A DNA stretch of 40,260 nucleotides from Actinomadura sp. NBRC 104412 (lineage in GTDB: Bacteria; Actinomycetota; Actinomycetes; Streptosporangiales; Streptosporangiaceae): contig NZ_BSTM01000005.1 in NCBI RefSeq assembly GCF_030269515.1, forward strand, positions 1 through 40,260, written 5' to 3'. A program made the position numbers and the translations under genes. The notes beneath the pieces are model-generated. The model was not told the DNA's origin and did not search any database. It worked only from the letters and a program-made list of their open reading frames with translations. This document shows, piece by piece, positions 34,180 to 40,260 of the stretch (position 1 is the first letter of the stretch; every line of letters begins with the position of its first letter).

Positions 34180-35499
34180 TCACACGCCCGCGCAGGTGAG
34201 GGCCCGGCGGTAGGCGTCCAGACGCGGGCCTTCGGGCGCGCCGGTCTCGGCGAGCAGCTCGGCCAGGTCGAACCAGGTCTGCGCGGCCTCGCGGGACGAC
34301 TCCATCTGCTCCAGGTGGGTCGCGGCGCGGGTGAGCACCTCGATCGCGCGTTCCCGGCGGCCCTGCCGCGCGCACGCCTCACCCAACACGGTCAGCGCCC
34401 GCGCCGTGACCCGCCGCGGCGCGTCCCCCAGCAGGTCGAGGGCCTGCTCGGCCAGCGTCACCGCCTCGGCCGGGCGGTCCAGCGCCGTCTCGGCCCTGGC
34501 CAGCTCGGTCAGGCACCGGGCCACATCGATCTCCCCGGCGGAGCTGGCGTTGATCTCGCCGCGCACCTGCGCCAGGATCTCGCGGGCGCGGGCGGCCTCG
34601 CCGGGGCGGGCGCGCAGCAGCAGCCCCGCGTACATCACGCGCAACCGGGCCAGGTCGCGCGGGTCGTCGCTCAGACCGCCCCGGGACCCGGCCTCGTGCG
34701 CCAGCATCAGGGCGCGCTCGGCCAGCGCGACGCCGTCCTCGTACTCCCCGCGGATCTCCGCGACCGAGGCGGCCTCCCAGTACGCGGCCATCCGGGCGCG
34801 CGGGCTGCCGATCCGCTCCGCCCGTTCCACGAGCTGCTCCACGAGCTGCCGGGCCCGGACCAGGTCGCCGCGCTCGATGAACGCGGCCAGCAGCGCGGCG
34901 CCCAGGTGGACGGCGGCGTCGGTGGAGTCGGCCCCGATGGCGATCAGATGCCGCAGCGCGTCCTCGGCGGCCTCCACCCCGGCGCTGATGTCACCGCGCT
35001 CGCGCAGGCACCGGCTGAGCGCGACGTGCACCTTCGCCCAGTGGTCCAGGTCCGCCTCCGCGGACGCCTCGGCGGTCAGCACGCGCAGCTCGGCGATCGC
35101 CTCCTCCAGCTCGCCGGACGCCTCCAGCGCCATCGCGTGCCCCCAGCGGGCCTGGTGCAGCATGTCGGGCAGCGCCACGGCGTCGGAGTTGGCCAGCACC
35201 TCGGCGAACCGCGCCCTGGCCTCCTGCGGCGCGCCGTTCTGCAGCGCGATCTCCGCGTAGTCGAGCGTCACCCGCAGCTCGTCCACCACGTCCTCGCTGA
35301 CCCCGCTCACCAGGTAGGTGGGCGAGCAGTTCAGCTTGCCGGCGAGCAGATCGATCACGCTGGGCGCGGGCACCCGCTTGTCGCTCTCGATCAGCGAGAT
35401 ATAGCTGTCGGACAGCTCGGGGAACGCGAGCTGGGCCTGGCTGATGCCATGCCGGATCCGCAGCGCCCTGATGCGCTGCCCGAGAGACTCCCGATCCAT
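34180..35499 (-). CDS. XRE-TPR transcriptional regulator
   Basis: A 439-residue protein: an XRE-type helix-turn-helix at about 5-65 (LRIRHGISQAQLAFPELSDSYISLIESDKR, read as two helices around SQAQLAFPELSDSYIS), then about nine tetratricopeptide-like helical pairs to the end. The layout is like RRNPP regulators of Firmicutes and the XRE-TPR regulators found in actinomycetes, in which the TPR part binds a peptide or partner. No small signal peptide gene was seen beside it. It heads an operon with the Cys-rich DUF5685-type gene. ATG 35499 has GGGTGG about 10 bases upstream. Targets are unknown; its own operon is the first candidate. Confidence 0.88.
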   Translation of the reverse strand: MDRESLGQRIRALRIRHGISQAQLAFPELSDSYISLIESDKRVPAPSVIDLLAGKLNCSPTYLVSGVSEDVVDELRVTLDYAEIALQNGAPQEARARFAEVLANSDAVALPDMLHQARWGHAMALEASGELEEAIAELRVLTAEASAEADLDHWAKVHVALSRCLRERGDISAGVEAAEDALRHLIAIGADSTDAAVHLGAALLAAFIERGDLVRARQLVEQLVERAERIGSPRARMAAYWEAASVAEIRGEYEDGVALAERALMLAHEAGSRGGLSDDPRDLARLRVMYAGLLLRARPGEAARAREILAQVRGEINASSAGEIDVARCLTELARAETALDRPAEAVTLAEQALDLLGDAPRRVTARALTVLGEACARQGRRERAIEVLTRAATHLEQMESSREAAQTWFDLAELLAETGAPEGPRLDAYRRALTCAGV

Positions 35500-35605
35500 C
35501 GTGTGACCACCCGCCTAGGAGGTTCCGCCCATACCGCATGAGTGTCGCGCATCGGGCCGCCGACGGCGCGTCCGCCCCCGCACGCCACGCGCGCACGGCG
35601 CCGTG

Positions 35606-35995
35606 TCAGCGGCGCGTCGCCCGCAGCGCGAGGAAGAAATCGACCCGATCTTCAAGTGTGCCGAGATCTCGGCCGGTTAGTTCCTCGATTCGGCGGATCC
35701 GGTACCGAAGAGTGTTCACATGGACGTGCAGCCGGCCGGCGGTGCGGTTCCAGGAACCCGAGCAGGCGAGGAACTCCTCCAAGGTGTGGAGCAGTTCCGC
35801 TTGCCGGACGTTGTCGTACTCCTCCAGGGGCCCCAGCAGCCGCGTGCGGAACGACCACCGCGTGCGCTCCGGCACGGACGCCAGCAGCAGCGCGTAGGAG
35901 TCGACGTCGCCGGGCGTCCCGGTGGGGGGCCAGGCTCCGCCCTTCGCTCCGGCTTCGTCGCTGGGGGCTCCCGCAGACTGTCGCATTCGCACCAA
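35606..35995 (-). CDS. Short PucR-like HTH protein, probably a remnant
   Basis: A 129-residue protein that matches only the C-terminal helix-turn-helix part of PucR/CdaR-type regulators: LLGPLEEYD, LLHTLEEFLACSGSWNRTA, then RLHVHVNTLRYRIRRIEEL and TGRDLGTLEDRVDFFLALRA. Full PucR proteins have 400-600 residues with a sensing domain first; here the first 40 residues are low-complexity and unrelated. It is either a trimmed stand-alone regulator or the end of a decayed gene. It lies divergent from hydroxyisourate hydrolase, and PucR regulators control purine breakdown, so the old link may be functional. The start (35995 or ATG 35986) is uncertain. Confidence 0.7.
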   Translation of the reverse strand: MVRMRQSAGAPSDEAGAKGGAWPPTGTPGDVDSYALLLASVPERTRWSFRTRLLGPLEEYDNVRQAELLHTLEEFLACSGSWNRTAGRLHVHVNTLRYRIRRIEELTGRDLGTLEDRVDFFLALRATRR

Positions 35996-36129
35996 GGCAG
36001 GCTATAGCGGGCGGGGTCCGTCACGCAGCGCTCTCCCCAAGACTGCGGAGAGTTCACTCCGATCACTTGCCGGTCACACCGCGCCGCGCCGACGTGAACG
36101 GAGCGTCCCCGGACTGCTGTACTTGCGCC

Positions 36130-36513
36130 ATGACCGCCTCCAGCCCAGCGGCCGGCCCGGCGCCCGGCGCCACGCCCGCCCGCGTGTCCACCCATGTCCT
36201 CGACACCCAGCGCGGCCGCCCGGCGGCGGGCGTACCGGTACGGCTGGACGCCTACATCGACGACACCTGGCGGCCGCTGGACGAGGGGGTGACCGACGAG
36301 GACGGCCGCTGGAGCGCGCAACCCGAGGCCGGGTCCGCGGGGCCGGGGACCTACCGGCTGCGGTTCGGCACCGGGCCCTACTTCGCCGGGCTGGGCGTGC
36401 CGACCTTCTACCCCGAAGTGAGCGTGATCTTCACGATCGCCGACCCCGCCGAACGCCACCACGTGCCGCTGCTGCTGAGCCCGTTCGGCTACTCCACGTA
36501 CCGGGGCAGCTGA
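36130..36513 (+). CDS. uraH: 5-Hydroxyisourate hydrolase
   Basis: A 127-residue transthyretin-like enzyme that opens 5-hydroxyisourate, the product of uricase, in purine breakdown. Family motifs are present: VSTHVLDTQRGRPA near the start (active-site His), TYRLRF with the active-site Arg, HHVPLLLSPFGYSTYRGS at the end with the catalytic His and the diagnostic YRGS C-terminus. About 18 extra residues precede the fold. There is no Shine-Dalgarno sequence; the gene may be leaderless. Neither uricase nor OHCU decarboxylase is adjacent, which is unusual because these genes often cluster. Confidence 0.94.
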   Translation: MTASSPAAGPAPGATPARVSTHVLDTQRGRPAAGVPVRLDAYIDDTWRPLDEGVTDEDGRWSAQPEAGSAGPGTYRLRFGTGPYFAGLGVPTFYPEVSVIFTIADPAERHHVPLLLSPFGYSTYRGS

Positions 36514-36741
36514 CGGGCCGCGCCGCGACCCGCCCCCGGCGGCCCGTTTCGGGACCCGGCGAGCACGGGCAACTACCATCAGTGACGACTGTGCGACGCC
36601 CGTGTGACGCCCGGACGCTCCCCGCCGCCCGCCGACCCAGGCCAGGCTCCCGGTTCCGGGTGCTCCGAAGGGGTTTCCGGGTGTCAAATAGTGGCGTCAT
36701 GGCGTAAGCAGAAGGTAGGGCTTTCCCCGGTTCCGAAAGGC

Positions 36742-37953
36742 GTGGCTGTGCCGTCCCCCGACTCTCCCCCCGACCGTCCGCCCGGCGGTCACGTCCTGCT
36801 CGCGCCGGACAGGTTCAAGGGGTCGCTCACCGCGCCCGAGGTCGCCCGCCATCTCGCGTCCGGGCTCCGCCGCGCACGGCCCGAGGTGCCGATCGTGGAG
36901 CTGCCGGTGGCCGACGGCGGCGACGGCACCGCCGAGGCCGCGATCGCCGCGGGCTGGCGGCGGGTCGAGGTGGAGGTGCGCGGCCCGACCGGCCGTCCCG
37001 TCACCGCCTCGCTCGCCCTGGACGGACGGGACGCGGTGGTCGAGGTCGCCGAGGCGTCGGGGCTGCGGCGGCTGCCCGGCGGCAAGCCGCGCCCGCTCTC
37101 CGCGACCAGCCTGGGCACCGGGCAGCTCCTGGCGCACGCGCTGCGGCTCGGGGCCCGCCGGATCGTGCTGGGCGTGGGCGGCGCCGCCTGCACCGACGGC
37201 GGCGCGGGCCTCGTCCAGGGGCTGGGCGGGCGGCTGCTGGACGCCCTCGGCAAGGACCTCCCCCCTGGCGGGGCGGCGCTGCGCTCCCTGCACCGCCTGG
37301 ACCTGCGTGGCATGCCCGACCTGACCGGGGTACGGGTGATCGTCGCCGGCGAGCCCGAGGGGACGCTGCTGGGCCGCAACGGGTCCGCCGTCGGCCAGGC
37401 CCGGCGGCGAGGGGCCAGCCGGGAGGAGATCCGGCTGCTGGACGCGGGGCTGCGCCGCTGGGCGGACCTCGCGGAGGCCGCGTCCCGGACCAGCGCCCGC
37501 GACCTTCCGGGCGCGGGCGCCGCGGGCGGCGTGGGCTTCGCCGCGCTGACCTTCCTCGGCGCCACGCTGGAGCCCGGCATCGCGCTGATGCTCGACCTGC
37601 TCGGGTTCCCCGCCAAGGCGCGCGGCGCCCGGCTGGTGGTGACCGGCGAGGGCACCCTGGACGCCGCGTCGCTGCGCGGCAAGGCGCCCGTCGGGGTGGC
37701 CCGCGCGGCGGCCAGGGCCGGCGCCCCGGTGGTCGCCGCCGTGGGGCGGCGCGGCCTGACCGGGGAGCAGGCCAGGAAGGCGCGCTTCCAGGCGGTCTAC
37801 GCCCTGACCGATATAGAACCGGACGCGGCGCGGTGCATGCGGCAGGCGGGGCCGCTACTGGAACAGCTCACCGTGGCGATCGCCGACGAGTGGCTGCCCC
37901 CTCCGCGACACGCCGCGCAGCCGCGTCCGGCGAACCCGGCGGGCCCCTCCTGA
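36742..37953 (+). CDS. glxK: Glycerate 2-kinase
   Basis: A 403-residue kinase of the GlxK/GarK family that phosphorylates D-glycerate at the 2-position. Signatures: LLAPDRFKGSLTAPEVA near the start, PVADGGDGTAEA, the ATP/substrate region LGVGGAACTDGGAGLVQGLG, GAGAAGGVGFA, and VVTGEGTLDAASLRGKAPVGVA towards the end. GTG at 36742 or GTG 36748 may be used; AAAGG is better placed for the second. The open frame reaches back to 36604 without support. The 228 bases before it hold a TACCAT hexamer (36574-36579) that may be a -10 box. It may use glycerate from the glyoxylate end of purine breakdown; that link is inference. Confidence 0.93.
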   Translation: MAVPSPDSPPDRPPGGHVLLAPDRFKGSLTAPEVARHLASGLRRARPEVPIVELPVADGGDGTAEAAIAAGWRRVEVEVRGPTGRPVTASLALDGRDAVVEVAEASGLRRLPGGKPRPLSATSLGTGQLLAHALRLGARRIVLGVGGAACTDGGAGLVQGLGGRLLDALGKDLPPGGAALRSLHRLDLRGMPDLTGVRVIVAGEPEGTLLGRNGSAVGQARRRGASREEIRLLDAGLRRWADLAEAASRTSARDLPGAGAAGGVGFAALTFLGATLEPGIALMLDLLGFPAKARGARLVVTGEGTLDAASLRGKAPVGVARAAARAGAPVVAAVGRRGLTGEQARKARFQAVYALTDIEPDAARCMRQAGPLLEQLTVAIADEWLPPPRHAAQPRPANPAGPS

Positions 37954-37970
37954 CCCGCCCCTCCAGGTGG

Positions 37971-38009
37971 TTTACATCCTGTCAACACCGCGAAACATTT
38001 ATTTACATC
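37971..38009 (+). promoter_or_regulatory. Phased direct repeats in the ald promoter
   Basis: TTTACATC occurs at 37971-37978 and again at 38002-38009, 31 bases apart, about three turns of the helix. They flank an AT-rich stretch, rare in this window, 90-130 bp before ald. Same-face binding of an Lrp/AsnC-type regulator such as AldR would fit, but no such gene is adjacent. The first TTTACA could also act as a -35 element. Confidence 0.45.
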
Positions 38010-38098
38010 GTGCTGATGGCGCGAGGATTGCGTCCCCTTCACGCTGGAAACGAGTCCCTGGGTCAACGGAGACCTGGGCCGCAGGTCGGGAGGCAGCG

Positions 38099-39214
38099 AT
38101 GAAGGTCGGCGTACCGCGCGAGATCAAGAACCACGAGTACCGGGTGGCGATCACGCCCGCGGGGGTGCACGAGCTGGCCCGCCGCGGACACGAGGTGTTC
38201 GTCGAGCGCGGCGCCGGCAGCGGCTCGGCCATCCCCGACGACGACTACACCGCCGCCGGGGCCAAGATCCTGGACGGACCGGACGAGGTCTGGGCCGAGG
38301 GCGACCTCATCCTCAAGGTCAAGGAGCCGGTCCCCGCCGAGCACCACCGGATGCGGCGCGGCCAGATCCTGTTCACCTACCTGCACCTGGCCGCGTCCCG
38401 CGAATGCACCGAGGCGCTGCTGTCGGCCGGGGTGACCGCCATCGCCTACGAGACCGTCCAGGCCCCGGACGGCTCCCTGCCGCTGCTGGCCCCCATGTCG
38501 GAGGTGGCCGGGCGGCTGGCGCCGCAGGTCGGCGCCCACATGCTGATGCGCTCCAACGGCGGCCGCGGGGTGCTGCCCGGCGGCGTGCCCGGCGTGTCCC
38601 CCGCCCGCGTCGTCGTGATCGGCGGCGGGGTGTCCGGGGTGAACGCCGCCCAGATCGCGGCCGGCATGGGCGCCGAGGTGACCGTGCTCGACATCAACGT
38701 CGACAGGCTCCGCGCCATCGACGCCGTCTACCAGGGCCGCCTGCGGACCGTCGTGTCCACCGCCTACAGCGTCGAGCAGGAGGTGCGGTCCGCCGATCTG
38801 GTGATCGGCGCGGTGCTCATCCCCGGCGCCAAGGCGCCCAAGCTGGTGTCCAACGCGCTGGTGGCGTCGATGCGCCCCGGCTCCGTACTGGTCGACATCG
38901 CCATCGACCAGGGCGGCTGCTTCGAGGACTCCCACCCCACCACGCACGACTCCCCCACCTACCCCGTGCACGGATCGCACTTCTACTGCGTGGCGAACAT
39001 GCCCGGATCGGTTCCCAACACCTCCACGCACGCCCTCACCAACGTCACGCTCCCGTACGCGGTCGCGATCGCCGACAAGGGCTGGCGGGACGCGCTCAAG
39101 GCCGACCAGGCCCTCGTCCACGGCCTCAACGTCCACGACGGCGCCCTCACCTACGACCATGTCGCCGAGGCGCACGGGCTGCCCCACGTCCCCGCGGAAA
39201 CGGTGCTCGGCTAG
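38099..39214 (+). CDS. ald: Alanine dehydrogenase
   Basis: A 371-residue NAD-linked enzyme that interconverts L-alanine and pyruvate plus ammonia. It begins MKVGVPREIKNHEYRVAITP with the pyruvate-binding Arg15, carries Lys74 in LILKVKEP and His96 in LFTYLHLA, and has the Rossmann loop VVVIGGGVSGVNAAQIAAGMG followed by the Asp of VLDIN. HFYCVANMPGSVPNTST is the later family block. GGGAGG, 5 bases before ATG 38099, fixes the start; the longer open frame is not supported. The gene stands alone with its own AT-rich promoter and adds a second ammonia-handling enzyme to the window. Confidence 0.96.
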   Translation: MKVGVPREIKNHEYRVAITPAGVHELARRGHEVFVERGAGSGSAIPDDDYTAAGAKILDGPDEVWAEGDLILKVKEPVPAEHHRMRRGQILFTYLHLAASRECTEALLSAGVTAIAYETVQAPDGSLPLLAPMSEVAGRLAPQVGAHMLMRSNGGRGVLPGGVPGVSPARVVVIGGGVSGVNAAQIAAGMGAEVTVLDINVDRLRAIDAVYQGRLRTVVSTAYSVEQEVRSADLVIGAVLIPGAKAPKLVSNALVASMRPGSVLVDIAIDQGGCFEDSHPTTHDSPTYPVHGSHFYCVANMPGSVPNTSTHALTNVTLPYAVAIADKGWRDALKADQALVHGLNVHDGALTYDHVAEAHGLPHVPAETVLG

Positions 39215-39242
39215 CCTGCCGGGCGCCGAGCCCCCGGCTGCG

Positions 39243-39248
39243 TACAGT
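39243..39248 (+). promoter_or_regulatory. -10 element of the histidine phosphatase gene
   Basis: TACAGT (TAnnnT form) ends 6 bases before ATG 39255. The expected transcription start falls on the A of the start codon, and no Shine-Dalgarno sequence is present, which supports a leaderless transcript. Confidence 0.55.
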
Positions 39249-39254
39249 GGGCGC

Positions 39255-39863
39255 ATGGGCGAAGTGATCATTCTGCGCCACGGCGAGACCGAGTGGAGCC
39301 GCGCCAAACGCCACACCGGCCGCACCGACCTGCCGCTCACCGCACACGGCGAGGAGCAGGCCAGGGCCGTCGCGCCGCTGCTGGACGGGCGCACCTTCGC
39401 CCGCGTCCTGTCCAGCCCCGCCGGCCGCGCCCGCCGCACCGCCGAACTCGCCGGCCTCGCCGTGGACGCCACCGACCCCGACCTGTGGGAATGGGACTAC
39501 GGCGGCTACGAAGGCATCACCAGCGCGCGGATCCGCGAGGACCGCCCCGGCTGGTACCTGTGGGAGGACGGCGTGATCCCCGGCGACGCCGAACACCCCG
39601 GCGAGTCCGTCGAACACGTCGGCGAACGCGCCGACGCCGTGCTGCGCCGGATCCGGCCGCTGCTCCCCGACGGCGACGTGGCCCTGGTCGCGCACGGCCA
39701 CCTGCTCCGCGTCCTCACCGCCCGCTGGCTGGGCCTCGAAGCCGCGGCCGGACGGCTGTTCAAACTGGAGACCGGCACCCTGTCCACACTCGGAACCGAG
39801 CACGACCGGCCCGTGATCACCTCGTGGAACGTCCCCCCGCCCGGACGGATACCATACCCCTAG
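39255..39863 (+). CDS. Histidine phosphatase family protein
   Basis: A 202-residue phosphatase of the phosphoglycerate mutase-like fold. The phosphohistidine motif LRHGETEW has His9; the second catalytic His lies in VAHGHLLRVL. Length and the TEWSRAKRHTGRTDLPLT start fit the acid phosphatase/broad phosphatase branch rather than true mutase. ATG 39255 has no ribosome site, but TACAGT ends 6 bases before it, so it is probably leaderless. Its last codons and stop form part of the copper operator of the next gene. Substrate unknown. Confidence 0.9.
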   Translation: MGEVIILRHGETEWSRAKRHTGRTDLPLTAHGEEQARAVAPLLDGRTFARVLSSPAGRARRTAELAGLAVDATDPDLWEWDYGGYEGITSARIREDRPGWYLWEDGVIPGDAEHPGESVEHVGERADAVLRRIRPLLPDGDVALVAHGHLLRVLTARWLGLEAAAGRLFKLETGTLSTLGTEHDRPVITSWNVPPPGRIPYP

Positions 39864-39870
39864 GGGGTGC
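39855..39870. promoter_or_regulatory. CsoR operator
   Basis: TACCCCTAGGGGGTGC contains the perfect palindrome CCCCTAGGGG (39857-39866) in the TACCCC...GGGGTR form typical of copper-dependent CsoR sites. It overlaps the stop codon of the phosphatase gene (39861-39863) and lies 60 bases before csoR, so csoR is likely self-regulated. Confidence 0.75.
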
Positions 39871-39930
39871 ACCGCCCGGCCCCCGTCCCGTCCATGACGG
39901 CACCCCCCCGGACCGATTGCGAGGACGACG

Positions 39931-40230
39931 ATGCCCACCAGCGACACCCCGACCCGCGGCTACACCGCCACCAAAGACCAGCTCCAAACCCGGCTGCGCC
40001 GCATCGAGGGACAGGTCCGCGGCATCGAGCGCATGGTCGAGGACGACCGCTACTGCATCGACGTCCTCACCCAGATCAGCGCCGTCCAAGCCGCCCTCGA
40101 CAAGGTCGCCCTCGGCCTCCTCGACGGCCACGTCCGCCACTGCGTCGCCGAAGGCACCCAAGAAGGCAAGTCCGACGAGATGTCCACCGAACTCATGGCC
40201 GCAGTGGGCCGCCTCATGCGCAGGGGGTAG
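39931..40230 (+). CDS. csoR: Copper-sensing repressor CsoR
   Basis: A 99-residue all-helical repressor that leaves DNA when it binds Cu(I). It carries the diagnostic ligands Cys42 (DRYCIDVL), His67 and Cys71 (GHVRHC), with the same 25- and 4-residue spacings as mycobacterial CsoR, and the DNA-contact region RLRRIEGQVRGIERMV. GAGG stands about 6 bases before ATG 39931. A matching operator lies upstream. The usual partners (a copper P-type ATPase, a CopZ chaperone) would be expected beyond the window edge; within the window, the CopD-CtaG gene is the other copper-linked gene, without a visible CsoR site. A repeat starts 4 bases after its stop. Confidence 0.94.
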   Translation: MPTSDTPTRGYTATKDQLQTRLRRIEGQVRGIERMVEDDRYCIDVLTQISAVQAALDKVALGLLDGHVRHCVAEGTQEGKSDEMSTELMAAVGRLMRRG

Positions 40231-40234
40231 TGTT

Positions 40235-40260
40235 TATTTGCAAGCACGAGCTGCGCTCGT
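40235..40260 (+). repeat. Structured repeat family A, copy 4 (cut by window end)
   Basis: TATTTGCAAGCACGAGCTGC matches the opening of copy 3 (TATTGCATGTGCGAGCTGC), and the final bases again follow GAGCTGCGCTC. Only 26 bases are visible. It begins right after the csoR stop, as copy 1 begins just after nadE. Confidence 0.6.

Noticed and set aside
32410..35541. A 1043-codon open frame on the plus strand
   Set aside because: It runs antisense through four genes with clear protein families. Its translation is low-complexity Gly/Arg/Gln/Pro sequence without motifs.
36583..36707. Small open frame of about 42 codons before the glycerate kinase gene
   Set aside because: It has a nearby TACCAT hexamer, but the spacing is wrong, the residues are mostly Arg and Pro, and nothing supports translation. 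More likely leader sequence.

Overview
The window is about 40 kb of very G+C-rich DNA with tightly packed genes, many 4-base stop/start overlaps and many GTG or TTG starts. Several genes begin right after a -10-like hexamer, as leaderless genes do. Together with the gene order glnA - glnE - glnA2 - nadE - panB - map and F420 enzymes, this points to an actinomycete chromosome. A member of the Streptosporangiales close to Actinomadura/Thermomonospora is my best guess, by inference only. No tRNA, rRNA, CRISPR array, transposase or phage gene was seen, so this looks like core chromosome carrying some lineage-specific genes.

Region 1 (1-13638) centres on glutamine. It has glnA (class I glutamine synthetase with an abnormal 5' end), an OsmC-like protein, a PAP2-type membrane phosphatase/transferase, glnE (adenylyltransferase for GlnA) and glnA2 (a paralogue without the adenylylation tyrosine, with a GlnR-like box upstream). 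A three-gene polar amino acid ABC importer follows. Divergent from it are a lone class I terpene synthase and the glutamine-dependent NAD synthetase nadE.

Region 2 (13639-14513) has no genes and is built of repeats. Three copies of a roughly 190-bp structured repeat (family A) are followed by a G-rich repeat (family B). A second B copy lies inverted between glnE and glnA2. A fourth A copy starts at the right edge of the window. One A hairpin keeps its pairing while its sequence changes between copies.

Region 3 (14514-25982) holds a PAS-GAF-SpoIIE phosphatase-HATPase regulator, a TetR/MFS efflux pair with its likely operator, panB, an F420:NADPH oxidoreductase, a protein of unknown function, a 64-residue Cys/His protein, map, a membrane protein with a helix-hairpin-helix domain, a LigD-type 3'-phosphoesterase fused to a ligase domain that has lost its catalytic residues, a short NAD(P)-binding oxidoreductase and a DUF457 membrane protein.

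Region 4 (26070-35995) is mostly on the minus strand. It has an F420-dependent LLM oxidoreductase, a NarL-type two-component pair, a CopD-CtaG fusion with a small membrane protein, an acyl-CoA synthetase with an 18-bp palindrome in its promoter, a two-gene unit of an XRE-TPR regulator and a Cys-rich DUF5685-type protein, and a short PucR-like HTH protein.

Region 5 (36130-40260) runs on the plus strand: hydroxyisourate hydrolase, glycerate kinase, alanine dehydrogenase, a histidine phosphatase and the copper sensor csoR with its operator overlapping the preceding stop codon.
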